NCBI RefSeq assembly: GCF_000807855.2
Contig: NZ_JRYR02000001.1
Coordinates: forward strand, 966,565 to 1,030,564
Direction: 5' to 3'
Origin: Flammeovirga pacifica
Lineage (GTDB): Bacteria > Bacteroidota > Bacteroidia > Cytophagales > Flammeovirgaceae
DNA length: 64,000 nt
Positions 55,901 to 64,000 of the stretch are shown in pieces (the stretch's first letter is position 1; each line of letters begins with the position of its first letter). The translations under genes and the position numbers were made by a program. The notes beneath the pieces are model-generated. The model saw only the letters and a list, made by a program, of their open reading frames with translations. It was not told where the DNA came from and made no database searches.

Positions 55901-57047
55901 CTTTGGGGACTATATAATTAAAATTATATCCCACCACCTTTTTGTTCATATTTTTATCCAAAGATGTAAAAACGATCTCTGCTTTATTAACAAAACCGTT
56001 TTGAGAGAGTAAAAATTCTTTGTCAAAATATGTTGTCAATTGACCATTAATCCATGACGGATATAATTCTTGATTATTATTATTTACACTAATATGACCT
56101 ATAGTTTTATCATATGAAAAATCTTTAACTGTTGTAATTAAACTTAAAGTACTTGATAAGTCTAAAAAAAATCCTTCTGAATATAAATTGACTTTATTTA
56201 TATCAAAGGGATCAAAATCAAAAATTGGTACTTTATCATCAATATAAAATCTCTTTTGAATACTCTTAACAGTATTATTATAAGTAACTACCAAGACACT
56301 AAGATCAATACTTTCACCTTCTAGGTGAAATAATTCAAATTCGCTAAATATTAGATCCGTATAGAAACCAAACTTGTTTTGATCGATGTATATATCTGGA
56401 TCAGAAAATGGTATAGACAATAGCTCATCTTTATATTTTATTTCAATTTTTGATACCAATTGATCTATATTAACTCCATTATTTGTATTGTAATTTATTG
56501 TAATAAACTCATCATTATTGAGGTATAAATTCTCATCTTCAGTTGAAATATTTGAGATAAATAAATCTGAAAAAATGAAATCTTCATATTCATTTAATAA
56601 TTCTGTTTCCGAATTAATTGCATTTTTATATTTAAATTCTAGTTTAATTTTATTATTAATTGAGAAATCTTCCCAGAATGATTGTTCATTATTACTCTCT
56701 AAATATTTAAGTCTTATTTTATTATCATGCACTTTTTCATATGAAACGGGGAAAATAGTCTTTTCATCATTTCCAGCAATAAATGAACAAGGATAATGAT
56801 TTAGATCAGAAATAAAAACCAAATTATCTCCTTCTATTTCAATTATAAAATAAATAGGTTCTTCCAGAAAAATACTTTTTTGTGAGTTCTTTAAACCTGA
56901 ATATCCAATTAAAATGATTGAAGTTTCATCATTACTTTGACCTTTTAATAGATTGTCACCTTTGGCCATCGGCATTGCAAAAAATAGCACGAAGAGAAAT
57001 AAGCATGTAGTGACACGCTTTAGTATAAATAGATTAGTTTTTGTCAT
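52977..57047 (-). CDS. Very large secreted T9SS cargo protein
   Basis: This 1356-residue protein has a signal peptide (about 12-30, ending PMAKG). The bulk is beta-rich and Asn/Ser/Asp-rich, with no repeat family I can name. Residues about 930-1065 look like a jelly-roll (MAM/laminin-G-like) domain: SPVFDLSQF, LQYSTDYGDSWEMLGD and IAFRLICTGN. The end, from about 1279 (FKVYPNPMDDVLNIK), is a type A T9SS sorting domain closing with KGVYLLHLYDK and IEKLIKL. It should cross the outer membrane through T9SS. Its gene lies between rsmA (tail to tail, 6-bp overlap) and dprA (divergent); neither suggests a function. Confidence 0.83.
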   Translation of the reverse strand: MTKTNLFILKRVTTCLFLFVLFFAMPMAKGDNLLKGQSNDETSIILIGYSGLKNSQKSIFLEEPIYFIIEIEGDNLVFISDLNHYPCSFIAGNDEKTIFPVSYEKVHDNKIRLKYLESNNEQSFWEDFSINNKIKLEFKYKNAINSETELLNEYEDFIFSDLFISNISTEDENLYLNNDEFITINYNTNNGVNIDQLVSKIEIKYKDELLSIPFSDPDIYIDQNKFGFYTDLIFSEFELFHLEGESIDLSVLVVTYNNTVKSIQKRFYIDDKVPIFDFDPFDINKVNLYSEGFFLDLSSTLSLITTVKDFSYDKTIGHISVNNNNQELYPSWINGQLTTYFDKEFLLSQNGFVNKAEIVFTSLDKNMNKKVVGYNFNYIVPKENFYNHQELQFFNYQGQEVSADDYVIFEQVNLIIPTTITSYILEETIQVRFLGLDNDAVYCETSIIDENINIDFYTDVNFPDNTSILMEVSFEDMSHNKYLITNIKGPKIEKPFPPSFSVNFIEIPFNMWEWSPLENQYKFSQEIELKNKVIGNDISAKKIDIIENTTATLIKTIELINEVKADSVIKFTLTTDDLKKVDFLDDNDEGYLQLKVELHNEAGVTSEIAPKIIFSKTPNVYFDYKDDLVLQREIKDFEFITNYQNNLGLTVKPSKKIDANYLWENATIIDDETRETIVVARFIDQFGGISEDTLNVLVSTKKLIEGNEEAICMNTINEIILSIDSFYSQNEDTHIQIVNSKDSILRDFDNKTLITIEADKLFNKESSIKQEFKLKYFLKEQMIADDNIQLRKEKEVTQYLKSDIIYMNKNNHELFFDPISFESRFYSFEQNDHIDFSNQVYSLKEDVIPFSITDGNVKNIRVLASSEGDECGATASYILPILTHSDLFNFTVKDIEQKWVYGKINNEEKFTLWPDSIQQNSWVIDQEILKIDTLNHTGIAAVYSPVFDLSQFYIPVLEMSLDIDLDNKNAVFLQYSTDYGDSWEMLGDQDSTFWFPYNVSSVYNNSIRSNPNGIGWSYHDLENQLIKFNLSNIKEQGNIAFRLICTGNATQLSSNSIGLKSFSILEQSHSTLVEIFPNATLTNQGDLLDDLKKNLKEKRFVDVNIYSSNSCHFSNDHFLSRNYYYNTSQNHIDNEFLVFIDGELIDEVTSDNFLKTINNNLDRTLLKSERFNVELTQDENQIQSQFYLRQPILSEEKIYCLITTNESCDSLEHQFINYFGEINLIENSWAFDLNEISLSGKELNVTYIIQNSQSKNIESSKTYDITLDYQPITSTHKNNFTFKVYPNPMDDVLNIKTQNSLQIKYQIYNITGQAVQSGELNKDENINVSRIKKGVYLLHLYDKQNKYTHIEKLIKL

Positions 57048-57217
57048 GAATCGTTAATTTGTAAATCGTTAATACTGCAAACATAAGAGCCTTTGTTAAC
57101 AAGAGCAAATAATTAAGCGAATAATGTTGTTTATTTTTATATCATGAAATGTTTGTTATAAGAACAATTGTCAGTATATTGATCAAAAATCAACTTAACG
57201 AATCAATTATCCCGAAA

Positions 57218-58336
57218 ATGACAATAAATCAAACTAAGTTTTACGAACTATGGTTAAATAATATTCCTGGAATCGGAGGAGCAACAAGTAAATTATTAAT
57301 CAGTCATATTGGTTCAGCTGAAGAAGTCTATAAATCAAAACCATCTTCTTTAAAAAAAGTATTGGGTATAGGAGAAAATACGGTTCATTCTATCCAACAA
57401 TCAAAAAAGTATTTGAGTAAGATTGAAAATGAAGTTAGGAAAATTGAAAAAGGAGATGTTCGTGTATTAACTTATACTGATGAGGATTTTCCTAAAAGGA
57501 TGAAATTACAAAAAGATGCCCCCTATCTTATTTATGTAAAAGGAAAAGCGAAAGGTTTACATGCTGCTAAAACAGTCGGTATCGTTGGATCAAGATCAGC
57601 CAACCAATATGGTAAAGGTGTAACTGCTGAACTTGTTAGAGAATTGTCTCAATTTAAAGATATCAATATTATAAGTGGATTAGCTTATGGAATAGATATT
57701 CAAGCACATAAATCTTCATTAGATAATAAAGTGGGGACTATTGGAGTCTTAGCCAATGGTCTCAATAAGGTATATCCATCAATTCATTCAAAAGTTGCTC
57801 ATGAAATGGTGAATGAACACAATAGTGGTTTAATTTCTGAAAACTTGATGGATTCTGAACCTGATGGGCCTAAATTTCCGGCAAGAAACCGAATTATAGC
57901 TGCTCTTTCTGATGTGTTAGTTGTAGTTCAAGGAATGAAAAAAGGTGGTGCTTTAATCACGGCTGATATTGCCAACAGCTATCATAAAGAGGTTTTTGCA
58001 GTACCAGGCAAAATTGACGACCCTCTTTCAGAAGGTTGTAATAATTTAATTAAATATCAAAAGGCTAGAATTTTAACTAATACCAATGATATCATTAAAA
58101 TGATGAACTGGGATATTCAACCTGTGAAAAGTAAACAAACCATCTTATTTAGTGAGAATGATTTATCAAAAGACGAAATAGTAATTGTAAATTTGATAAA
58201 AGAACATGATTATCATATTGAAGAATTAGCAATACAATTACAAACACCTATTCCTAAACTTTCTGGTAGGTTACTTCAGTTGGAGTTAAAAGGAATTATA
58301 AAATTAAAACCAGGAAACATTTATGGTTTAAAATAA
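57218..58336 (+). CDS. dprA: DNA-processing protein DprA
   Basis: This 372-residue protein loads RecA onto incoming single-stranded DNA during transformation. The N-terminal helix-hairpin-helix region has NIPGIGGATSKLL and VLGIGENTV. The Rossmann core has VGIVGSRSANQYGK, ISGLAYGIDIQAHKS, FPARNRIIAALSDVLVVVQ and KKGGALITADIA. A C-terminal winged helix (about 305-372) is present. The frame opens at 57149, but the ATG at 57218 gives the standard start before FYELWLNNIPGIG. It is followed by a glycerate kinase gene 5 bp downstream, so the two are probably co-transcribed. Confidence 0.93.
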   Translation: MTINQTKFYELWLNNIPGIGGATSKLLISHIGSAEEVYKSKPSSLKKVLGIGENTVHSIQQSKKYLSKIENEVRKIEKGDVRVLTYTDEDFPKRMKLQKDAPYLIYVKGKAKGLHAAKTVGIVGSRSANQYGKGVTAELVRELSQFKDINIISGLAYGIDIQAHKSSLDNKVGTIGVLANGLNKVYPSIHSKVAHEMVNEHNSGLISENLMDSEPDGPKFPARNRIIAALSDVLVVVQGMKKGGALITADIANSYHKEVFAVPGKIDDPLSEGCNNLIKYQKARILTNTNDIIKMMNWDIQPVKSKQTILFSENDLSKDEIVIVNLIKEHDYHIEELAIQLQTPIPKLSGRLLQLELKGIIKLKPGNIYGLK

Positions 58337-58341
58337 TAATT

Positions 58342-59460
58342 ATGAAGATAGTAATTGCCACTAATGCATTTAAAGGGAGTATAAACTCTATTGATGCTAG
58401 TAATATTATAAAAGAAGCTTGGTTAAACGTCCGTCCAAATGACACTGTTATAAATCTACCTCTTGCAGATGGTGGTGACGATTTTGACCATGTTGTTGGA
58501 TTAAGAAAAAATGGTAAATGGATTGAAGTATCAACGAAAAATGCTTTAAATCATTCTCATACTTACGGTTATTATAAAGTAAATACTGCTACAGCTGTTA
58601 TTGGATTGGCTGGAAACTGTGGTTTAAGTACTTTAAATGATAATGAATATGATGCTTTAAGAAGTACAACTAACGGACTTGGTATAACTATAAAAAAAGC
58701 TATTGATGATGGCTGTACAGAAATAATTATTGGATTAGGCGGTAGTGCTTCTACTGATTTTGGATTAGGAGCTTTATATGAATTAGGATTAAAATGTCTT
58801 GATCATAACAATGAATCAATTTTACCAAACGGAAGTAATTTAAGCGAAATTGTACAATTCGAACTTTCTGACCTTATAGAAAGCACCAAAAACATAGACT
58901 TTTATATAGCAAATGATGTCAATAATAAACTCTATGGCCCGCAAGGTGCTGCATATATATTTTCTCCACAAAAGGGTGCTTCAAAAAAAGAGGTAGAAAT
59001 ATTGGATAGAAATTTAAGACATATTGCTGATATTGCTCAAATTTCTACTGGTATTGAAGTTTTTGATGTAGAAGGTAGTGGTGCCGCTGGAGGTACTGCA
59101 GCTGGTTTTATGTCATTTTTAAATGCCACACAACTAAGTGGCAGCTCATTTATCATGGATTGTTTTGATATTGATGAACACCTTTTGGGTACTGATCTTA
59201 TCATTACTACAGAGGGAAGCCTTGATAATCAATCACTGAATGGTAAACTTCCATATCAAATTGCATTAAAAGGTGATGATTTAAACATTCCGGTTATTGC
59301 ACTTGTTGGAAATAATCTATTGAATAATTCTCATCAACATCCCTTCTCATCAATAATTAATATCAATCAAAAACTTGATAATGACTTCAAAAAATTTGCA
59401 GAAGAAAATTTATCATTAACTACAAATGAGTTGGCGAAGCTTATCTGTTTGTATAAATAA
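58342..59460 (+). CDS. Glycerate kinase (GarK/GlxK family)
   Basis: This 372-residue cytosolic kinase phosphorylates D-glycerate, usually to 2-phosphoglycerate. Family features include the start IVIATNAFKGSINSIDA, ADGGDDFDHVVG, LGGSASTDFGLGALYEL, PQKGASKKEV and GSGAAGGTAAGFM. Length is typical (about 370-380). Context gives no pathway partner; the dprA gene 5 bp upstream is probably only a transcriptional neighbour. Confidence 0.92.
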   Translation: MKIVIATNAFKGSINSIDASNIIKEAWLNVRPNDTVINLPLADGGDDFDHVVGLRKNGKWIEVSTKNALNHSHTYGYYKVNTATAVIGLAGNCGLSTLNDNEYDALRSTTNGLGITIKKAIDDGCTEIIIGLGGSASTDFGLGALYELGLKCLDHNNESILPNGSNLSEIVQFELSDLIESTKNIDFYIANDVNNKLYGPQGAAYIFSPQKGASKKEVEILDRNLRHIADIAQISTGIEVFDVEGSGAAGGTAAGFMSFLNATQLSGSSFIMDCFDIDEHLLGTDLIITTEGSLDNQSLNGKLPYQIALKGDDLNIPVIALVGNNLLNNSHQHPFSSIININQKLDNDFKKFAEENLSLTTNELAKLICLYK

Positions 59461-59610
59461 ACTTCATAATTAACAGATTTAACAAAAAATTACATCATAA
59501 AAATAAGTTTTTTTATCATCTTGCATAGATAATTGGAATTGTATTTTTACTACAATAAATACTCTTTCAATTGAAATTACTCAATTAATTAATAGCAACC
59601 TTCCATCTCT

Positions 59611-61953
59611 ATGACAAATACAATCAAAATGTATGCAACCATTTTCTTTACAATGGTTTGTATCCCTTTTGTTTATGGACAAAAAGAGTTTTATAACAAC
59701 AACAAATTCAAGCAATTAGACGAAGAACTTCCAACTCCAAACGTGTACAGAACTGGTTCTGGTGCACCAGGTGCTGAGTATTGGCAACAAAAAGCTGATT
59801 ATGTGATAGAAGCTTCTATTGATGAAAAACTCCATAGATTAAACGGAAAAGAAACAGTAACTTATTTCAACAATTCTCCGGAAACGCTTACTTATTTATG
59901 GATCCAATTGGATCAAAATATGAGAGCTACTGATTCTGATACTTACAAAATCAGACAGAACAAACTTAAAAAAGGAACAAATATCAATCAGTTGGCTGCA
60001 ATTGATGGATTTCCTGAGTATGATGGAGGACACAAAATTCAGAAAGTAACTACTTCTGATGATCAAGATTTGAAATATACCATCAACAAAACAATGATGA
60101 GAATTGATTTACCTACTCCATTAAAGTCAGGTGAAAACTTTTCTTTCAAAATTGATTGGTATTATAATATCAATGATAGACTTCTTATGGGAGGTCGTGG
60201 AGGTTATGAAACTTTCGCTGAAGATGGAAACACTATCTATACTATTACTCAATGGTTCCCAAGAATGGCTGTGTATGATGACTTTAATGGTTGGCAACAC
60301 AAACAATTCTTAGGTAATGGTGAATTTGCTCTTACTTTTGGTGATTATGATGTAAAGATTACTGTTCCTTCTGATCATATCGTAGCATCAACTGGTGAGT
60401 TACAAAACCCTGATGACATCTTATCTGAAACTGAAAAGAAGCGTTTCGACGAGGCTAAAAAGTCAGATAAACCTGTAGTTATTGTTACTCAAAAAGAAGC
60501 GGAGAAAAAAGAAAAAACTCAAGCATCTGATACAAAAACATGGCATTATAAAGCTGAAAATGTTCGTGATTTTGCTTTTGGCTCATCTCGTAAATTTATT
60601 TGGGATGCAATGGGTGTTGATATCAATGGTAAAACAGTAATGGCAATGTCTTATTATCCTAAAGAAGCTAATCCTCTTTATGGCCAATACTCTACAGAAG
60701 CCGTTGCTCATACACTAGAAGTATATTCAAAATATACAATTGATTATCCTTATCCAGTAGCCATCTCAGTAGAAGCATCTAATGGTATGGAATACCCAAT
60801 GATTTGTTTCAACTACGGACGTCCCGAAAAAGATGGTACTTATTCACCAAGAATCAAGTATGGAATGATATCAGTAATTATCCATGAGGTAGGACACAAC
60901 TTCTTCCCTATGATCATTAATTCTGATGAAAGACAATGGACTTGGATGGATGAAGGTTTAAATACTTTCTGTCAATACCTTGCTGAACAAGAGTGGGAAG
61001 ATGGTTATCCTTCAAGAAGAGGACCAGCTGAAAACATTGTTCCTTACATGAAAGGTGAAAAAGATAATATCACTCCTATTATGACAAACTCTGAATCTTT
61101 AAAGCAATTTGGTAATAATGCTTATGGCAAGCCTGCAACAGCTTTAAATATCTTAAGAGAAACAATCATGGGGCGTGAATTATTTGATTATGCGTTCAAA
61201 GAATATGCAGAAAGATGGGCATTTAAACACCCTAAACCTGCCGATTTCTACAGAACAATGGAAGACGCCTCTGCTGTTGACTTAGATTGGTTCTGGAGAG
61301 GATGGTTCTATACAACTGAAGCTGTAGACATTTCTATTGCTAATGTAACAGTACAAGATTTAGATTCTCAAGATCCTAAAGTGGAAGTTGCTAAGAAAAA
61401 AGCTGAAAGAGATAATCAGCCTAAGCAAATTACAACTATCCATAATGAGGAAATTAAATTAGAAACTAGAGTAGATAAAAGACCTGAATTAAAAGATTTC
61501 TACAATAGTTATGATCCTCTTGATGCTGACATTGAAGATTACGATAACTATAAAAAATATCAATCAAAACTTAATAAAAAAGACAAAGAGTGGTTGGCTT
61601 CAAAACACTTTGTATATCAATTAGATTTTGAAAATGTTGGTGGTTTAGTAATGCCTATCATAGTTGAACTTCAATATGCTGATGGTACTTCTGATAAGAA
61701 ATACATCCCTGCCGAAATTTGGAAAATGGATGATAAAGTAGTTTCTAAAGTTTTTGTTTGCGAAAAAGAAGTTACTCAATTTGTTCTAGATCCAAACAGA
61801 GAAACTGCAGATGTGGATACAGAAAATAACTACTATCCAAGAAAGCCTGAGGTGAATCGTTTCAAATTGTATAAGTCTGGTGCTAATCAACCAAGAACTT
61901 ATGACAGTGGAAACCTCAACCCTATGCAAAAAGCAAAAAAGAATAAAAAGTAA
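59611..61953 (+). CDS. Secreted M1 family metallopeptidase
   Basis: This 780-residue protein has a signal peptide (about 7-23, ending FVYGQ). The zinc motif is HEVGH (425-429), followed by the third ligand E in WMDEGL 18-19 residues later, the gluzincin arrangement. A GMEYP segment stands where many M1 enzymes have GAMEN, which may change N-terminal recognition. The N-terminal beta domain has YLWIQLDQNMRAT; the C-terminal part is long and Lys-rich, with no T9SS domain seen. It is the first of two tandem, closely related genes and ends with a strong hairpin. Confidence 0.9.
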   Translation: MTNTIKMYATIFFTMVCIPFVYGQKEFYNNNKFKQLDEELPTPNVYRTGSGAPGAEYWQQKADYVIEASIDEKLHRLNGKETVTYFNNSPETLTYLWIQLDQNMRATDSDTYKIRQNKLKKGTNINQLAAIDGFPEYDGGHKIQKVTTSDDQDLKYTINKTMMRIDLPTPLKSGENFSFKIDWYYNINDRLLMGGRGGYETFAEDGNTIYTITQWFPRMAVYDDFNGWQHKQFLGNGEFALTFGDYDVKITVPSDHIVASTGELQNPDDILSETEKKRFDEAKKSDKPVVIVTQKEAEKKEKTQASDTKTWHYKAENVRDFAFGSSRKFIWDAMGVDINGKTVMAMSYYPKEANPLYGQYSTEAVAHTLEVYSKYTIDYPYPVAISVEASNGMEYPMICFNYGRPEKDGTYSPRIKYGMISVIIHEVGHNFFPMIINSDERQWTWMDEGLNTFCQYLAEQEWEDGYPSRRGPAENIVPYMKGEKDNITPIMTNSESLKQFGNNAYGKPATALNILRETIMGRELFDYAFKEYAERWAFKHPKPADFYRTMEDASAVDLDWFWRGWFYTTEAVDISIANVTVQDLDSQDPKVEVAKKKAERDNQPKQITTIHNEEIKLETRVDKRPELKDFYNSYDPLDADIEDYDNYKKYQSKLNKKDKEWLASKHFVYQLDFENVGGLVMPIIVELQYADGTSDKKYIPAEIWKMDDKVVSKVFVCEKEVTQFVLDPNRETADVDTENNYYPRKPEVNRFKLYKSGANQPRTYDSGNLNPMQKAKKNKK

Positions 61954-61964
61954 TTAAAACTTAT

Positions 61965-62001
61965 AGCGACCTGCATATTTATTTATGCAGGTCGCTTTTT
62001 T
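61965..62001 (+). terminator. Intrinsic terminator between the two M1 peptidase genes
   Basis: AGCGACCTGCATA (61965-61977) pairs exactly with TATGCAGGTCGCT (61984-61996) across a 6-nt loop, followed by a T run. The next gene starts only 8 bp later, so that gene needs a promoter inside or before this hairpin, or depends on read-through. Confidence 0.88.
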
Positions 62002-62008
62002 ATATCAC

Positions 62009-64000
62009 ATGCAAAAGATCAATCTACTCATTACTCTTACCGTATTTTCTCTTATTACTCTTCCTACTTACGGTCAGAAAGACGCTTACAACAACAATAA
62101 GTTTAAACAATTAGACCAAGAGTTACCAACTCCCAATTCGTATCGCACTGGAAGTGGAGCACCAGGTCATAAATATTGGCAACAAAAAGCAGATTATACC
62201 ATTGAAGCTCTTTTAGATGAAGAGAAAAATCAATTACATGGTAAAGAAACTATTACGTACACTAATAACTCTCCTGATAATATAAAGTATTTATGGGTTC
62301 AATTGGACCAAAATATGAGAGCAACTAACTCTAATACCTATAAAATCAGACAAAATAGAATTGATGAAAAAGCAAATTCTAGATACTTTGAAAGTATTAG
62401 TGGTTATCCGAATTATGATGGTGGACATAAAATTTTGGAAGTAAAGTCTAAAGAAGGTGAAGATATTCCATATGTCATAAATCAAACAATGATGAGAGTA
62501 GATATGCCCCAAGAATTAAAACCTGGAGAGCATTTTTCCTTTAATATTAAGTGGTACTATAACATCAATAATAGAAAATTGATGGGTGGCAGAGGTGGAT
62601 ATGAAACATTTAAAGATGGCAACACTCTTTACACATTAACTCAATGGTTTCCTAGAATGGCCGTTTATGATGATGTAAATGGATGGCAAAACAAACAATT
62701 CTTAGGAAGAGGTGAATTTGCTTTAGCTTTTGGAGATTATGATGTTAAACTAACTGTTCCTGATGATCATATTGTGGCATCAACGGGGTCTCTTCAAGAC
62801 TCAACAGTTTTAACAGAAACACAAAGAGAACGACTAGAAGAAGCAAAATATAGTAATAAACCTATTGAAATTGTCACTAAAAAAGAGGCTATCAAGAACG
62901 AAAAGAAAAAAGGTAAAGGAACAAAAACCTGGCATTATAAGGCAGACAATGTAAGAGATTTTGCACTTGGTTCTTCAAGAAAATTTATTTGGGATGCAAT
63001 GGGTGTAGAACAAAATGACAAAATTGTCATGGCTATGTCTTATTATCCAAAAGATGCCTATAACCTTTATAATAGGTACTCTACAGAAGCTATAGCACAT
63101 ACATTAGAAGTCTATTCAAGAATGACATTCGATTATCCCTACCCTGTGGCTATATCAGTTGAAGCAGAAAATGGAATGGAATACCCTATGATTTGTTTTA
63201 ATTATGGTAGACAGGATGAAGAAGGTAATTATTCATCAAGAATTAAATATGGTATGCTTTCAGTAGTTTTTCATGAAGTAGGTCATAATTATTTCCCTAT
63301 GATTGTCAATTCTGATGAAAGACAATGGACTTGGATGGATGAAGGATTAAACTCATTTCTACAATTCGTAGCTGAACAAGAATGGGAATGGAATTATCCT
63401 TCACAAGAAGGTTTTCCTGATAATATCATTGAGTATATGGAAGGTGTTCCAGAAGGTATGTCCCCTATTATGACTAATTCTGAGTCTATCAAACAATTTG
63501 GTTGGAATGCTTATTCTAAACCCTCTGTAGCATTGAACGTTCTTAGAGAAACAATCATGGGTAGAGAATTATTTGATTATGCTTTTAAAGAGTATGCACA
63601 AAGATGGAAATTCAAACACCCTACTCCAGCAGATTTCTTCAGAACTATGGAGGATGCTTCTGGCGTAGATCTAGATTGGTTTTGGAGAGGATGGTTTTAC
63701 ACCACAGAGGCTTGTGACATATCCATTGCTGAGGTGATCACAATGCAATTAGATACGCAAGACCCTAATAAGGAAATGACTCATCTAAAAGCTCTTGAAA
63801 ATGATAAAAGACCTACTATTACGGAAATAAATAATCAAAAAGAAGGTCTTGAAACAAGAGTTTCAAAAAATGAAAACTTAAAAGACTTCTATAATACAGA
63901 CTACAAATATTCTGTTTATCAAGATGATTTAGACAAATACAAAAAGTATCAAAACAGTTTAAACGAAAAAGATAAAGAATGGATGGAGTCAAATAAGTAT
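62009..64000 (+). CDS. Second secreted M1 family metallopeptidase (partial, runs off right edge)
   Basis: The frame opens with ATG at 62009 and stays open for 664 codons to the window edge. The signal peptide begins MQKINLLITLTVF and ends near TYGQ. The mature start (KFKQLDQELPTPNSYRTGSG) is close to that of the upstream M1 gene, as are YLWVQLDQNMRAT and the zinc motif HEVGH (422-426) with NSDERQWTWMDEGL after it. The two are tandem paralogs, similar along the whole readable length. It also has the GMEYP segment. The C-terminus lies outside the window. Confidence 0.9.
   Translation, partial: MQKINLLITLTVFSLITLPTYGQKDAYNNNKFKQLDQELPTPNSYRTGSGAPGHKYWQQKADYTIEALLDEEKNQLHGKETITYTNNSPDNIKYLWVQLDQNMRATNSNTYKIRQNRIDEKANSRYFESISGYPNYDGGHKILEVKSKEGEDIPYVINQTMMRVDMPQELKPGEHFSFNIKWYYNINNRKLMGGRGGYETFKDGNTLYTLTQWFPRMAVYDDVNGWQNKQFLGRGEFALAFGDYDVKLTVPDDHIVASTGSLQDSTVLTETQRERLEEAKYSNKPIEIVTKKEAIKNEKKKGKGTKTWHYKADNVRDFALGSSRKFIWDAMGVEQNDKIVMAMSYYPKDAYNLYNRYSTEAIAHTLEVYSRMTFDYPYPVAISVEAENGMEYPMICFNYGRQDEEGNYSSRIKYGMLSVVFHEVGHNYFPMIVNSDERQWTWMDEGLNSFLQFVAEQEWEWNYPSQEGFPDNIIEYMEGVPEGMSPIMTNSESIKQFGWNAYSKPSVALNVLRETIMGRELFDYAFKEYAQRWKFKHPTPADFFRTMEDASGVDLDWFWRGWFYTTEACDISIAEVITMQLDTQDPNKEMTHLKALENDKRPTITEINNQKEGLETRVSKNENLKDFYNTDYKYSVYQDDLDKYKKYQNSLNEKDKEWMESNKY

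Noticed and set aside
1-64000. tRNA, rRNA, prophage or insertion sequence genes
   Set aside because: I saw no tRNA-like cloverleaf ends, rRNA-like sequence, integrase, transposase or phage structural protein anywhere in the window. A covariance-model scan could still find a small RNA.

Overview
This 64 kb window is AT-rich and looks like a chromosomal segment of a marine, gliding-type Bacteroidota, most likely a Cytophagales of the Flammeovirga kind; the genus is an inference. The evidence is three very large secreted proteins with type IX secretion (T9SS) C-terminal sorting domains, TAnnTTTG-type promoter elements, few Shine-Dalgarno sequences, and the families present (FloA, RlhA-like U32, DPP-IV, M1 peptidases, single-copy housekeeping genes). 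I saw no rRNA, tRNA, prophage, insertion sequence or CRISPR array.

Region 1 (1-15.7 kb) is a surface-polysaccharide locus that looks more AT-rich than the rest. Read leftward from about 11.46 kb, a tightly overlapping operon encodes a LegB-type 4,6-dehydratase, a LegC-type aminotransferase, a NeuD/PglD-type acetyltransferase and a CBS-PtmE-type nucleotidyltransferase. Together these should make a nucleotide-linked 2,4-diacetamido-trideoxy sugar. A GT4-like glycosyltransferase, two sulfotransferases, a Wzx flippase and GT2 glycosyltransferases follow. The legG/legI/legF genes needed for a complete legionaminic acid pathway are not in the window. A divergent gene encodes a secreted protein built from four LRR plus Ig-like modules, and a second flippase gene converges on it.

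Region 2 (15.8-19.4 kb) holds greB and then two genes that look like a periplasmic FecR-like protein and a CHASE2-like membrane protein. After them comes a 175-bp tandem repeat made of several small hairpins, one of which also serves as terminator of the oppositely oriented mgsA.

Region 3 (19.5-36.6 kb) is mostly housekeeping and transport: trkH, queE, folD, aat, pepD, a thioredoxin-like protein, a MntA-HepT toxin-antitoxin pair, DPP-IV, a dicarboxylate/amino-acid symporter, an RlhA-like U32 protein, floA, a POT peptide transporter and an unknown secreted protein. Several sharp intrinsic terminators separate these units.

Region 4 (36.6-48.3 kb) has a leftward set (HEAT-cyclophilin lipoprotein, SPOR lipoprotein, menC), a rightward deoA / deoC-deoB-deoD nucleoside-salvage cluster with an unknown membrane gene, and a leftward pdxA - DUF3299-like - fur-family operon in which PdxA carries an unusual Asn/Gly/Arg-rich tail.

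Region 5 (48.3-64 kb) has a large Asp-box (BNR) T9SS protein, rsmA, a 1356-residue T9SS protein, dprA, a glycerate kinase gene, and a tandem pair of secreted M1 metallopeptidases. The second of these runs off the right edge.

Nothing here is a proven new system. The best candidates for follow-up are the FecR-like/CHASE2-like pair, the hairpin repeat with compensatory changes between its stems, the PdxA tail, and the shortened Leg-type sugar pathway coupled to sulfotransferases.
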